From contig CALABS010000064.1 in NCBI GenBank assembly GCA_937887565.1, forward strand, positions 14,828 to 78,827: DNA of 64,000 bases, read 5' to 3'. Below are positions 1 to 8,356 of the stretch, one piece after another. The notes beneath the pieces are model-generated. The model was given only the letters and a program-made list of their open reading frames with translations. It was not told the origin of the DNA and ran no database searches. The translations under genes and the position numbers were made by a program. Numbering within the stretch: the stretch's first letter is position 1; the number at the start of each line of letters is the position of its first letter. Origin of the DNA: an uncultured Rhodospirillaceae bacterium. Its GTDB lineage: Bacteria; Pseudomonadota; Alphaproteobacteria; Rhodospirillales; Magnetospirillaceae.

Positions 1-1503
1 CGCCACCCGGATCGGTGTGCCCTGGTCGAACTTCGCGCCGTTCAGGGTCCAGATGTAGCGGGACATCATGCCCGTCAGCCGCACGACGATTTCCTGGGCG
101 GGCTCGCGAAGGTCGCGGGTCTTGGAGAAGGCTTTCAGATCCGTGTAGGACAGCGCCTTGGTGCCTGGCGGGGTCGCGGCGTCCGCCCAGCCAAGCGCCC
201 GATCCGAGGCCTTGGCCATCCCTTGATCCATACCGGCCATGGCGCCATGGTTCATACCCGGCATGGCACTGTGGTCCATGCCGGGCATCGATCCGGTGCC
301 CATGCCCATCATGGCGCTGTGATCCATCCCTTTCATCGAACCATGGTCCATGCCGGCCATCGATCCGTGATCCATCCCCGCCATGGAGCCGTGATCCATG
401 CCCATATCGGCCATGGTCAGGACGGTGCGCGGGCGGCGGGCGGGAACGTCGCCCGACATCCCTTCCCGCGGCGCGAGCGTCGCCCGGGCGAAGCCGGTGC
501 GGTCGATCGGCTCGGCGAAGAGGGTGAAGGCCTTGTCTTCCTGCGGCAGCACGAGGACATCGTAGGTCTCGCCGACGCCGAAACGGAACTCGTCGACCTT
601 CACCGGCACCACGTTCTGCCCGTCGGCCGCTACCACCGTTATCGGCAGGCCTGGAATGCGGAGGTCGAAGATCGTCATCGCCGAGGCGTTTATGATGCGG
701 AGCCGGACGCGCTCGCCGGGGTTGAAGAGCGCCGTCCAGTTGTCCTGCGGCCCCTTGCCGTTGACCAGGAAGCTATACCCGGTGACATCGGCCAGATCGG
801 TCGGCTCCATGAGCATGTCGCCCCAGTCGAGACGATTGCGCACGGTGGCGTCGAAGCCATCCCGGTCGACATCCTGGAAGAAGTCGAACAGGGTCCGTTT
901 CCCGCGGTTGTAGTAGCCTTCACTCACGCTTCCGAGCTTGAGCTTCCTGAGCACCGCGTCGGGCCGTTCCGGCGTGTGGTCGGACAGCACCACGACGTAG
1001 TCACGGTCGGCGCGAACGGGATCGCGCTCGGCGGGTTCGATGACAATGGCGCCGTACATTCCCTCCTGTTCCTGGCCGGCGGAGTGACTGTGGTACCAGT
1101 AAGTGCCCGCTTGGCGCAGTTGGAACCGGTAGGTATAGGTCTCGCCCGGCATGATCGGCTGGTAGCCGTTGAAGCCGGGTGCGCCGTCCATGACGCCCAG
1201 CAGCAGCAGCCCATGCCAGTGGATCGAGGTCGGTTCATCCAGCTTGTTGGTCACATGGACGACCACCTCCTGTCCTTCGCGCCAACGGAGCGTCGGAGCC
1301 GGGATCGAACCGCCGATGGCGATGCCGCGGCTGGTGGCGCCGTCGATCGTCAGTCGGCTGCGCTCGACCGCCAGGTCGAGGGTTTGCTGGGTCGCCGCGA
1401 AGGTGCGGCGTTCGGGGTAGGCCGTCACGACGCCCGCAAGCCCCGCCATTACGGCGAGCTTGAGGGCATCGCGGCGGGAAAGCCCGCGCGATGCCGTGTT
1501 CAT
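1..1503 (-). CDS. copA: CopA/PcoA-type multicopper oxidase, N-terminal 501 codons (cut by window edge)
   Basis: Periplasmic multicopper oxidase that oxidises Cu(I) and confers copper resistance. The ATG at 1503 follows an AGGGAGA ribosome site. The frame stays open to base 1, so the C-terminal part with the last copper ligands lies outside the window. Residues 1-35 hold a twin-arginine signal (SRRDALKLAV). The first cupredoxin domain carries HWHG and WYHSHS copper-ligand motifs. A Met/His-rich stretch of repeated MDHGSM-like units (read from about 231-415) follows, as in PcoA/CopA copper-binding linkers. It lies 11 bp after the cupredoxin gene and is probably co-transcribed with it from the promoter region at 2628-2812. 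Family assignment is firm. Confidence 0.93.
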   Translation of the reverse strand, partial: MNTASRGLSRRDALKLAVMAGLAGVVTAYPERRTFAATQQTLDLAVERSRLTIDGATSRGIAIGGSIPAPTLRWREGQEVVVHVTNKLDEPTSIHWHGLLLLGVMDGAPGFNGYQPIMPGETYTYRFQLRQAGTYWYHSHSAGQEQEGMYGAIVIEPAERDPVRADRDYVVVLSDHTPERPDAVLRKLKLGSVSEGYYNRGKRTLFDFFQDVDRDGFDATVRNRLDWGDMLMEPTDLADVTGYSFLVNGKGPQDNWTALFNPGERVRLRIINASAMTIFDLRIPGLPITVVAADGQNVVPVKVDEFRFGVGETYDVLVLPQEDKAFTLFAEPIDRTGFARATLAPREGMSGDVPARRPRTVLTMADMGMDHGSMAGMDHGSMAGMDHGSMKGMDHSAMMGMGTGSMPGMDHSAMPGMNHGAMAGMDQGMAKASDRALGWADAATPPGTKALSYTDLKAFSKTRDLREPAQEIVVRLTGMMSRYIWTLNGAKFDQGTPIRVA

Positions 1504-1514
1504 GGGATTCTCCC

Positions 1515-2078
1515 TCAGCGCGTGAACGCGACCTTGCCGACCATGCCGGACTCATAATGTCCTGGCATGTTGCAGGCGAACTCCAGGGCGGTTTCCTTGG
1601 TGAACTTCCAGGTCAGTTCCTTGGTTTCACCCGGTCCCACGAGCACGCTGTTGGGGTCGTCGTGCTTCATCTCGGCCATGCCCCCCATCTTGGAGTGGTC
1701 CATGCCGCTCATGCTCGTGTTGATGCCCGTCGGCGTCAGCATGCCGTGTTCGACCATCATCGCCATCTCCTTCTGATGGGCGGCGTGCATGGTGGCGGTG
1801 CCGATGTTGAACTCGTGCAGGAAATCGCCCTTGTTCTTGAGGACGAAGCGAACTGTTTCGCCGGCCTTCACCGAAAGTGATTCCGGCTTGTAATAGTTGT
1901 CGCCCAGTTCGACCTGCACGACCCGCTTTGCCGCAGAGGCCTTCGCCGGCTCGCCGATGGCGGCGGTGTGCCCGTGACCGGGTTCGCCCGCGCCGGCAAG
2001 GGCAAACCCCGGGGCGGACAGCAAAGCAATGCCGGCCAGCAGGGAGGCGGTGGTCAGGCTACGGGTGTTGGAACGCAT
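1515..2078 (-). CDS. Exported plastocyanin/azurin-like cupredoxin
   Basis: Predicted periplasmic blue-copper protein of 187 residues. The start at 2078 is chosen because AAAGGACT precedes it and a clean signal peptide follows (SLLAGIALLSAPGFALAGA); an upstream in-frame ATG at 2123 has no such support. The mature part shows the cupredoxin pattern: an early His in the FLHEFNIG strand, and a C-terminal ACNMPGHYESGM loop with Cys, His and Met ligands. A Met/His-rich insert (MDHSKMGGMAEMKHDD) between strands is typical of copper-resistance cupredoxins. It sits directly upstream of copA on the same strand, so a role as copper carrier or chaperone to CopA is a reasonable inference. Confidence 0.88.
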   Translation of the reverse strand: MRSNTRSLTTASLLAGIALLSAPGFALAGAGEPGHGHTAAIGEPAKASAAKRVVQVELGDNYYKPESLSVKAGETVRFVLKNKGDFLHEFNIGTATMHAAHQKEMAMMVEHGMLTPTGINTSMSGMDHSKMGGMAEMKHDDPNSVLVGPGETKELTWKFTKETALEFACNMPGHYESGMVGKVAFTR

Positions 2079-2192
2079 GGATAGAGTCCTTTGGCTGTGA
2101 GTGAAAAGCAAGCAAGGGCGCACCGGCGACCGGCGGGGCGCTGTGACCAGGACGGGATGAGGCTGCCCTTGATGGATAAGCAGCCCTCAGTC

Positions 2193-2627
2193 TCAGCCCA
2201 TAGCCTTCGGAGGCCGTTGGGGAGGGCAGATCAAACGGCCCCCGTGCGGATCGTCGACACTCGCGGCGACACGCACGAAGGTCCACACGATGGCGGTCAC
2301 GGGAAGCCTGCCCGGTTCAAACGCCAGCATGGAGCACGCCGTTGTGCAGCACCCGTTGTGGGGAATCCCAGTGCTGCGGTCATGGTCGGGACCATGGCCT
2401 TGCTGGTTGCCGGCATGGTCATCAAGGGCGGTGAGCGTGGCGCAGCTGGTCAGGGCATCTTGGGCGGCGTTCTCTCCGGCTTGGATCGTGCCGGCCAGGG
2501 CGGCGGCCGGCGTCACGAACAGGACGCTCCCTCCCCAGACAAGAAGCAGACCGAGCGTCGCGGTCAGGAGGGAGCGGACGGCGGCGGTCACGGCCGGAAT
2601 GTGGCCGGGGATGCATCTCGACATCAC
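2193..2627 (-). CDS. Small exported Cys-rich protein of unknown function, first gene of the cop operon
   Basis: A 144-residue protein with a hydrophobic segment at about residues 19-45 (signal peptide or anchor) and a C-terminal NGCCTTACSM cluster. I do not recognise the family with certainty. Short proteins with one N-terminal hydrophobic segment and a CCxxxC motif often accompany proteobacterial copper genes, so metal binding is possible but inferred. It precedes the cupredoxin gene by 114 bp on the same strand. The start could be either of two adjacent ATGs (2627 or 2624); neither has a strong ribosome site. Confidence 0.6.
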   Translation of the reverse strand: MMSRCIPGHIPAVTAAVRSLLTATLGLLLVWGGSVLFVTPAAALAGTIQAGENAAQDALTSCATLTALDDHAGNQQGHGPDHDRSTGIPHNGCCTTACSMLAFEPGRLPVTAIVWTFVRVAASVDDPHGGRLICPPQRPPKAMG

Positions 2628-2739
2628 TTTTCACGCCATCCCCAGCGGTGAAACCAACCCTCGGACATCGCCGCATTGTTGCTTGTCGAGGCCTGATTAC
2701 GATTAGAGGGTCCGCGTGTTGCTGCTGTAGGACGCGATT

Positions 2740-2754
2740 GTAACAAATTATTTC
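2740..2754. promoter_or_regulatory. Candidate metal-regulon operator upstream of the cop operon
   Basis: GTAACAAATTATTTC matches 10 of 15 positions of the perfect dyad GTAACACTCTGTTAC found at 8718. It lies 113 bp upstream of the first cop-operon start in a gene-free 185-bp gap. The left half-site is exact and the right half degenerate, so this is the weakest of six sites. Assignment to the neighbouring response regulators is inference. Confidence 0.45.
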
Positions 2755-2812
2755 CGAACTTTGGGGGCGCTGGGGCTTCCGCTTCCCTCTCCGGTGTGAC
2801 CTGCGGTAACGC

Positions 2813-4150
2813 TCAGTGAATTGGCCAGGGCAGCGTAATGGTGACGCGCAGGCCGCCGTCCGGGTGGTTGGCGAGTTCGACGTCACCGCCATGCGACCGG
2901 ATCGTTCCGCGCGCGATGGTCAAGCCGAGCCCGAAGCCGCCGGTTTCTCGGGAACGGGAGCGCTCCACCCGGTAGAACGGGTGGAACACCTTCTCCATCT
3001 CCACCTCGGGGATGCCGGGTCCCTCGTCGGCCACCTCCACGTGGATTTTGCCGTTGCCTGCCGACAGGGTGACGCGGGCACGCCCGCCGTATTTGACCGC
3101 GTTGTCGATCAGGTTCATGAAAGCGCGCTTGAGCATCGCCGGGCGGCAGCGCACCGGAACGTGGCGCGCTCCGGCATACTCCGCGCAGCGCCCGGAATCG
3201 GTCAGCGTGTCGCAGATCGTCGCCAGGGTGACCGCCAGATCGATAACCCCGGCTTCTTCTTGCACGCCGTCGTCGCGCAGAAAGGCGAGCGTGGCTGAAA
3301 TCATCGTTTCCATGTCGGTGATCTCGCTCAGCATCTTGGCGTGCAATTCGTTGTCCTCGACGAACTCAGCGCGCAGCCGCAGAATGGTGAGCGGTGTCCG
3401 CAGATCGTGGGACAAGGCTGCGAACATCTGCGTGCGATCGGCCAGCAGCCGCTGGATGCGCTTTTGCATCTCGTTGAAGGCGTGTGCCGCCTGACGCACC
3501 TCGCTGGGGCCGGTTTCGGGCAGGGGTGGGGCGGTAACGTCGATGCCGAGGCGCTCGGCCGCTCGGGCCATGGTCCGCAGGGGGGCGGTCGAGGAGCGGA
3601 TGAGAAGGATGGATAGACCGGCCACCGCCAGGGCCATCAGGCCGGTTGACAGCAGCAGGCCATGCGGGGTGCTCGGCGGTTGCTCGGCCAGAATGTAACG
3701 CAGGTTGAGCCAGCTTTTGTCCGGCAACTGCGCGGAGACCAGCAGCGTGTGACCGCCGTCGCCCGGGTGGTCAGGATCCTCGGTGAAGGCGAGGTGGAGG
3801 GGGTGGTCACGTTGGTCCGGCGCGGCCTCGCGCAGGCGGTCGAGCAGCGCGGCGAGTTGGGCGTCATCGGTGTTCGTGACCGTTGCCAGTGGAGCGCGGT
3901 TCCAATGAACGTCGAGCCGACGCCCGGACAGCAATTGCGCGGTCCGTTCGCGCTCGTCCGGTTCGGCCTTCAGGACCGCGGTCCGGACCGTCGCGATCCG
4001 TTCCGCCGCCTCGTGCTCGATCGAGCTGCCGAATTGGGTCAGGAGATCGATGCGATAGGCACCGATGCTGGCAAGGTGGGAGAGGGTCAGCCCGGCCATC
4101 ATCACGGCGATGGTGCGGGCCGCCATGCTGTCCGGTAGCAGGCGCATCAC
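2813..4150 (-). CDS. Two-component sensor histidine kinase (EnvZ/CusS type), first paralogue
   Basis: A 445-residue inner-membrane sensor kinase. TM1 is at about residues 12-32, then a periplasmic sensor region of ~130 residues, TM2 near 168-190, HAMP, a dimerisation/phosphoacceptor helix with the H-box ALSHDLRTPL, and a C-terminal HATPase domain with N-box NLIDNAVKYG, DEGPGIP and GFGLGL motifs. The gene overlaps the upstream response regulator by 4 bp (ATGA), so the two are translationally coupled. It is closely similar along its whole length to the kinase at 15398-16735. Position beside copA suggests copper or a related cation as signal; that is inferred from context. Confidence 0.9.
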   Translation of the reverse strand: MMRLLPDSMAARTIAVMMAGLTLSHLASIGAYRIDLLTQFGSSIEHEAAERIATVRTAVLKAEPDERERTAQLLSGRRLDVHWNRAPLATVTNTDDAQLAALLDRLREAAPDQRDHPLHLAFTEDPDHPGDGGHTLLVSAQLPDKSWLNLRYILAEQPPSTPHGLLLSTGLMALAVAGLSILLIRSSTAPLRTMARAAERLGIDVTAPPLPETGPSEVRQAAHAFNEMQKRIQRLLADRTQMFAALSHDLRTPLTILRLRAEFVEDNELHAKMLSEITDMETMISATLAFLRDDGVQEEAGVIDLAVTLATICDTLTDSGRCAEYAGARHVPVRCRPAMLKRAFMNLIDNAVKYGGRARVTLSAGNGKIHVEVADEGPGIPEVEMEKVFHPFYRVERSRSRETGGFGLGLTIARGTIRSHGGDVELANHPDGGLRVTITLPWPIH

Positions 4151-4866
4151 AGCCGTTCCACCGGCGCGGTGAACACATAGCCGGCACCGCGCACGGTCTT
4201 GATCATGCTCTGCTCGGCGTCCGTCTCGACCTTGCGGCGCAGCCGGCTCACCTGGACATCGATCGTCCGGTCGAACGCCGAAGCCGCCCGGCTGCGGGTG
4301 ATATCGAGCAGTTGGTCGCGCGTCAGGACGCGCTGCGGATTCTCGACGAAAGCGAGAAGCAGATCGTATTCGCCGGTGGTCAACTCGACCAGCGCCCCAT
4401 CGGGCGAGCGCAATTCACGGCGCACCAGATCCAGTCTCCAGTTAGCGAAGCCCAGGATGCGCCCGCCACTGCTCGGCGGGTCGAACTGATCGCCCGGTGC
4501 GGTGGTGCGGCGTAGGACCGCTTTGATGCGGGCCAGCAACTCCCTCGGGTTGAAGGGTTTAGCGACGTAATCGTCGGCACCCATCTCCAGACCGACGATG
4601 CGGTCGGTTTCCTCGCCCATGGCCGTCAGCATGATGATGGGCATGGCCGACGTCGACCGCAGCTCCCGGCACAGTTTCAGCCCATCGTCGCCCGGCAGCA
4701 TCAGGTCGAGAACAACAAGATCGACGGGGCCGTTGCGCAGGCATTCGCGCATCTCGTAACCATCGCGGGCGGTGGTGACCTTGAAGTCGTGCTGGCGCAG
4801 GAACCGGCCTAGGAGGTCGCGGATTTCCTTGTTGTCGTCAACGACCAGGATGTGATGCGCGCTCAT
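4147..4866 (-). CDS. OmpR-family response regulator, first paralogue (probable metal-responsive)
   Basis: DNA-binding response regulator of 239 residues. The receiver domain (1-120) has acidic residues D10/D11, phosphoacceptor D54 in VVLDLMLP, and the conserved KPFNP lysine. The C-terminal winged helix contains LTTGEYDLLLAF and the final RGAGYVF signature. I start it at 4866, where the receiver domain begins; an in-frame ATG at 5043 would add 59 residues of non-domain sequence. It forms a coupled operon with the kinase, and a TTACA-ATC-TGTAA dyad lies about 115 bp upstream, suggesting autoregulation. Near-identical receiver and effector segments recur in the regulator at 16732-17445. Confidence 0.9.
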   Translation of the reverse strand: MSAHHILVVDDNKEIRDLLGRFLRQHDFKVTTARDGYEMRECLRNGPVDLVVLDLMLPGDDGLKLCRELRSTSAMPIIMLTAMGEETDRIVGLEMGADDYVAKPFNPRELLARIKAVLRRTTAPGDQFDPPSSGGRILGFANWRLDLVRRELRSPDGALVELTTGEYDLLLAFVENPQRVLTRDQLLDITRSRAASAFDRTIDVQVSRLRRKVETDAEQSMIKTVRGAGYVFTAPVERL

Positions 4867-4978
4867 GGCACTCGAACTGGCATAGGGGGGCGATCGGGAA
4901 CGCCACGGCTGTGGGCAAAGCGAGGATGGCGCCGGAAGCAGTGCAAGTAAACGGAGAAAATTCAAATGGGGGTGCTCT

Positions 4979-4993
4979 GTTACAATCTGTAAT
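4979..4993. promoter_or_regulatory. Candidate operator for the first response regulator gene
   Basis: GTTACAATCTGTAAT contains a perfect TTACA-N3-TGTAA inverted repeat and matches 11 of 15 positions of the dyad at 8718. It lies 113 bp upstream of the regulator start at 4866. OmpR-family metal regulators bind dyads of this size, so autoregulation is plausible but inferred. Confidence 0.55.
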
Positions 4994-5232
4994 ATTCCGG
5001 GAAAGTGGCGATAGCACGGACAGCAGGCTTTAACACCGTCCAATCATGGTGATCCGACCTGTGACTTGTTCGAGGCAGGATTGATTCGCCGTGCCACCGT
5101 TGTCGATCCGCTGCGCTGGCGGCAATGTTGAAGCAGGAAGGCAAATGCAGGCACTTCGTATCGTATGGATTGGACGTGGCCTTTTCGGTTCGGGCCATGC
5201 GTCGTGTTGACAGATCACCGCTCTGCGCGGGC
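4980..5232 (-). pseudogene. Distal half of a reading frame split by the IS66 insertion (uncertain)
   Basis: If the IS66 element and one copy of its 8-bp target duplication are removed, a minus-strand frame open from 8553 to 8357 joins in phase with 5232-4980 and stops at 4980, giving about 149 codons. No family is recognised, and in GC-rich DNA an open frame of this size can occur by chance. The proximal half contains a protein-like HFLERHMRTDDNRIYG stretch. Reported as a possible interrupted gene only. Confidence 0.25.
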
Positions 5233-5240
5233 GTTTCTTC

Positions 5241-5264
5241 GTAAGCGTTACGAGCGTCCCCTTC
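5241..5264 (+). repeat. IS66 left terminal inverted repeat
   Basis: The 24 bases here match the reverse complement of 8333-8356 with two mismatches. The outermost 16 bases are identical at both ends. Confidence 0.93.
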
Positions 5265-5363
5265 TTCCCGAACCGGGTTCCGTGATCGAGATTGCGCGCG
5301 GGCTCACGGGATGCGGAGGGTACAGTGGAGGATGGCGTCAGACTTCATTCCAGGCTTGAAGCC

Positions 5364-5774
5364 ATGGATGAAGGCAGGCCGTATCGGCGGGTCGAGGTGA
5401 TCACGGGGCGGCGACAGCGACGCTCGTACACGGCGGAGGAGAAGGCGCGCATCGTGGCGGAGAGCGCGGCGCCGGGCGTCAACATCTCGGAGGTCGCGCG
5501 GCGCAACGGGGTGAACCGCGGCCTGCTCACGGTCTGGCGCCGGGAGGCAGGCGTCGTCGCGGAGGCGATCCCGGTGCAGACGCCGCTGTTCGTCCCGGTC
5601 ACGATGGTCGAGGAAGCGACGCCCGCTCCCCCGGAGGATCGCCGCCCGGCACCTCGGGAGGCGCCGCCGGGTCGCATCGAGATGGACCTGCGCAGTGGGC
5701 GGTTGGTGTTCCATGGCGCTGTCGATCCCGGCCTCGCGGCGGCGGTCATCGCGGCGGCCCGGGGGCGGGGGTGA
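5364..5774 (+). CDS. tnpA: IS66 accessory protein TnpA (helix-turn-helix)
   Basis: A 136-residue IS66 OrfA/TnpA protein. Residues 20-60 hold the HTH (YTAEEKARIVAES... and ISEVARRNGVNRGLL), and a Pro-rich linker leads to the C-terminal IEMDLRSGRLVF segment typical of the family. The ATG at 5364 is chosen as the start nearest the domain; upstream in-frame sequence is not conserved in type. It overlaps tnpB by 4 bp through a GTGA junction, so translation is coupled. Confidence 0.9.
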   Translation: MDEGRPYRRVEVITGRRQRRSYTAEEKARIVAESAAPGVNISEVARRNGVNRGLLTVWRREAGVVAEAIPVQTPLFVPVTMVEEATPAPPEDRRPAPREAPPGRIEMDLRSGRLVFHGAVDPGLAAAVIAAARGRG

Positions 5775-6124
5775 TCACGCTGCGTCCCGACCTCAAGGTC
5801 GTGGTCGCCACGCAGCCCATCGATTTCCGCAAGGGCGTCCACGGCCTGGTCGCCCTGGTCGCCGAGGCGCTGAAGGCCGATCCCTATTGCGGCGACGTCT
5901 TCGTCTTCCGCTCCAAGCGCAAGGACCGGCTCAAAATCCTGGTCTGGGACGGCAGCGGGCTGATTCTCGCAACAAAATGGCTGGAAGCCGGCCGCTTCTC
6001 CTGGCCGCCGGTCCAGGAGGGAGCGATCCGTCTGAGCGCTGTGCAGTTTGCGCTTCTGCTCGACGGACTGGCGTGGCAAACGGCCACGCCGCCACCGATC
6101 AAGAAGCCTCGCTGGATGGGCTGA
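5771..6124 (+). CDS. tnpB: IS66 accessory protein TnpB
   Basis: A 117-residue IS66 OrfB protein, full length for the family. Diagnostic motifs are VATQPIDFRKGVHGL near the start, VFRSKRKDRLKIL in the middle, and the tryptophan pair in LVWDGSGL. It starts with GTG overlapping the tnpA stop and is followed after 51 bp by tnpC. TnpB is required for IS66 transposition but its biochemical role is not settled. Confidence 0.95.
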   Translation: MITLRPDLKVVVATQPIDFRKGVHGLVALVAEALKADPYCGDVFVFRSKRKDRLKILVWDGSGLILATKWLEAGRFSWPPVQEGAIRLSAVQFALLLDGLAWQTATPPPIKKPRWMG

Positions 6125-6175
6125 ATGCGTTGATTCGTCTGGGGTTTAGCGGGTTTCCCCGGTATACTCCGGAGC

Positions 6176-7744
6176 ATGCCGCCGCCCCCCGACCCGCTTC
6201 CTCAGGACCCCGCCGAACTGGCCCGCATGGTCCGTCGCCTCGCCGCCGAAAAGGCAGAGTTGCAAGAGCAGGTGAAGACCCTGAAGGCGCTGATCTTCGG
6301 GGCGAAGTCGGAGAAGGCGGCGGTGATCGATCCCGAACAGGGCCTCCTCGATCTCGACGACCTTGCCCTTGAAGCCGCGCCGCCGGCCAACGACAACGAC
6401 AACCGGGCCGCGCCCGAGCGCCCGCGGCGGCCGGCGAACCGGAACGTCGGCGCGCTGCCCCGGCATCTGCCGCGGGTGGAGAGGGTGATCGAGCCGGAGA
6501 GCACCACCTGCCCCTGCTGCACGGGGCGGCTGCACCGGATCGGCGAGGATGTCGCCGAGGCGCTGGACGTGGTCCCGGCCATCGTGCGCGTGCTGCGCAC
6601 GATCCGGCCCAAGTACGTCTGCCGGGCCTGCGCCGGCCCCCCGGCCCAGGCTCCGGCCCGGCCGCGGGTCGTGGACGGCGGCATGGCCTCCACCGCCCTG
6701 GTCGCCCATGTGGTGGTGGCGAAGTTCGCCTGGCATCTGCCGCTGTACCGGCAAGCGCAGATGTTCGCCGGTCAGGGCGTGGCACTCGACCGCGCCACCC
6801 TGATGTTCTGGGTTCGCCGGGCGGCATGGTGGCTGAGACCGCTTCATGAGCGGCTCCTGCTCTACATTCGCTCCCAGGAGCGGGTGTACTGCGACGAGAC
6901 GCCGTTGCCCCGGCTCGATCCCGGGCGGGGCCGGACCAAGGTGTGCCAGTTCTGGGCCCAGGCGGTGGACGACCGCCCCTGGCGGGGGCCGGCCATGCCG
7001 GCGGTCGGCTACGTGTTCGCCGAGGGTCGCGACACGGCGGCGCTGCAGGAGCAGATGGCGGCTTTCGCCGGCATTCTCCAGGTCGACGGCTACGCCGCCT
7101 ACAAGGCGCTGGTGCGCCGCCGGCGCACCGGGGCGAAGGTCCGGCTGGTGTTCTGCCTGAGCCACGCGCGCCGCAAGTTCGTGGCGGTGTTCAAGACCAC
7201 CAGGTCGGACGTGGCCCGCGACGTGATCGCGCGCATCGGCGCGGTGTACGCCATCGAGGAGCGCATCCGCGGCATGACGGCCGAAACGCGTCGCCGGGTG
7301 CGGCAGGCCGAGAGCCGGCCGCTCATGGCGGCGCTGAAGGCCCGGCTGTTGGAGGTGCGGGGTGAGCTCTCCGGCCAATCGAGCCTGGCCAAGGCGATCA
7401 ACTATACCCTGGGCCACTGGGACGGGCTGGTGGCCTTCTTGGACGACGGCCGCATCGACGTCGATACGAACACGGTGGAAAGAAGCATGCGCCCGATCGG
7501 TTTGGGGCGGAAGAATTCCCTGTTCGCCGGCTCGGCGGCGGGGGGCCGGGACTGGGCCATCTTGGCCTCGCTCATCCAGAGCGCCCGCCTCAACGGCGCC
7601 GATCCGTTCACCTACATGGCCGACGTGCTGGAGCGCATGGTGTCGGGTGCTGTGAAGGCCAACGCCCTCGACCGCCTGCTGCCATGGACGTGGAAGGCGG
7701 AGCGGGACGGCCTCGTTGATGGCGAGGAGAATCAGGCGGCATGA
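6176..7744 (+). CDS. tnpC: IS66 transposase TnpC (DDE type)
   Basis: A 522-residue transposase. It has an N-terminal coiled coil (about 10-45, LAAEKAELQEQVKTLKALIFG), a zinc-finger-like CPCCTGRL region near residue 107, and a catalytic core with YCDETPL (first Asp), VDGYAAYKAL (second Asp) and a glutamate in the NTVERSMRPIGLGRKN block. The C-terminal GRDWAILASLIQSARLNGADP segment is also typical. Length and motifs indicate an intact enzyme. Confidence 0.96.
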   Translation: MPPPPDPLPQDPAELARMVRRLAAEKAELQEQVKTLKALIFGAKSEKAAVIDPEQGLLDLDDLALEAAPPANDNDNRAAPERPRRPANRNVGALPRHLPRVERVIEPESTTCPCCTGRLHRIGEDVAEALDVVPAIVRVLRTIRPKYVCRACAGPPAQAPARPRVVDGGMASTALVAHVVVAKFAWHLPLYRQAQMFAGQGVALDRATLMFWVRRAAWWLRPLHERLLLYIRSQERVYCDETPLPRLDPGRGRTKVCQFWAQAVDDRPWRGPAMPAVGYVFAEGRDTAALQEQMAAFAGILQVDGYAAYKALVRRRRTGAKVRLVFCLSHARRKFVAVFKTTRSDVARDVIARIGAVYAIEERIRGMTAETRRRVRQAESRPLMAALKARLLEVRGELSGQSSLAKAINYTLGHWDGLVAFLDDGRIDVDTNTVERSMRPIGLGRKNSLFAGSAAGGRDWAILASLIQSARLNGADPFTYMADVLERMVSGAVKANALDRLLPWTWKAERDGLVDGEENQAA

Positions 7745-8316
7745 CGATCAAGCCCGCCGCGAACCCCGCCCCGGCGGCGCCCAAGCCGATGCTGGACACC
7801 AGCGACCTCGAAGCCTACCTGCGGGCCCGCGGCAGGGTGGCGCCGGTGTCGCGCCTCGACGCGCTCGACGGCTACCTGACCGCCGTGTTGATCGGGCCGA
7901 AGTTCATCAAGCCGCAGATCTGGCTCGGCCAACTCTTGGGCGAGCGCGTCCTGCTCGCCGCGGAGGAAACCCGCGAGCACCGGGCCATCCAGGCCGTGGC
8001 GCACCACCACAACCGCCTGTCGGAGACGATGGCGCAACTTCCCTACCTGTATCGGCCGCAGTTGCCGCCGCACCGGAACGGAGGCTTGGACCCGATGTTC
8101 TGGTCCCTCGGCTTTCTGGCTGCTATCCGGCTGGCGCCACGGGCCTGGAAGAGCGTGACCAATCCGGACAAGCCCGAGCACGCCGCCTTCCAGGTGCTGG
8201 ACCCCATGCTGTTCGGCACCGAGGCCATCGCCGAAGCCGACGTCCCCGCCCAGGCAAAGGCCATCCTCGACCTCCGTGAACACTTCAAGGTCCGCCGCCA
8301 CAGATCGATGCGGTGA
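7741..8316 (+). CDS. UPF0149/YecA-family passenger protein of the IS66 element
   Basis: A 191-residue protein whose ATG overlaps the tnpC stop by 4 bp, inside the IS66 inverted repeats. The N-terminal block with ISDLEAYL-like and SRLDALDGYLTAVLIGP segments matches the UPF0149/YecA family, whose function in transposition is unknown. The C-terminal SEC-C metal-binding tail seen in longer YecA proteins is absent. It is a regular companion in some alphaproteobacterial IS66 elements (recollection, not checked). A fully independent host function is less likely given the coupling. Confidence 0.8.
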   Translation: MTIKPAANPAPAAPKPMLDTSDLEAYLRARGRVAPVSRLDALDGYLTAVLIGPKFIKPQIWLGQLLGERVLLAAEETREHRAIQAVAHHHNRLSETMAQLPYLYRPQLPPHRNGGLDPMFWSLGFLAAIRLAPRAWKSVTNPDKPEHAAFQVLDPMLFGTEAIAEADVPAQAKAILDLREHFKVRRHRSMR

Positions 8317-8332
8317 TTGCCCGGTCCGAACC

Positions 8333-8356
8333 GAAGGGTCCGCTCGTAACGCTTAC
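8333..8356 (-). repeat. IS66 right terminal inverted repeat
   Basis: The reverse complement of these 24 bases matches 5241-5264 with two mismatches. The target duplication GTTTCTTC follows at 8357-8364. Confidence 0.93.

Larger units (their letters stand above)
5241..8356 (+). mobile_element. Complete IS66-family insertion sequence with 8-bp target duplication
   Basis: The element is 3116 bp long. Its ends are imperfect 24-bp inverted repeats (left GTAAGCGTTACGAGCGTCCC..., right end the complement of GTAAGCGTTACGAGCGGACC...). It is flanked by GTTTCTTC at 5233-5240 and 8357-8364, the 8-bp duplication expected of IS66. It carries tnpA, tnpB and tnpC plus a fourth, translationally coupled gene. 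All four frames are intact, so it may still be active and the insertion looks recent. Confidence 0.96.

Noticed and set aside
231..415. Short tandem DNA repeats that could suggest a CRISPR array
   Set aside because: The period is that of MDHGSM-like codon units in frame with copA; there are no unique spacers.
223..1557. Plus-strand open frame of 444 codons over copA
   Set aside because: Antisense to the recognised multicopper oxidase; its His-rich look comes from the complement of the Met/His repeats.
4867..5043. Upstream start for the first response regulator (ATG at 5043)
   Set aside because: It would add about 59 non-conserved residues before the receiver domain and pass through the candidate operator at 4979.
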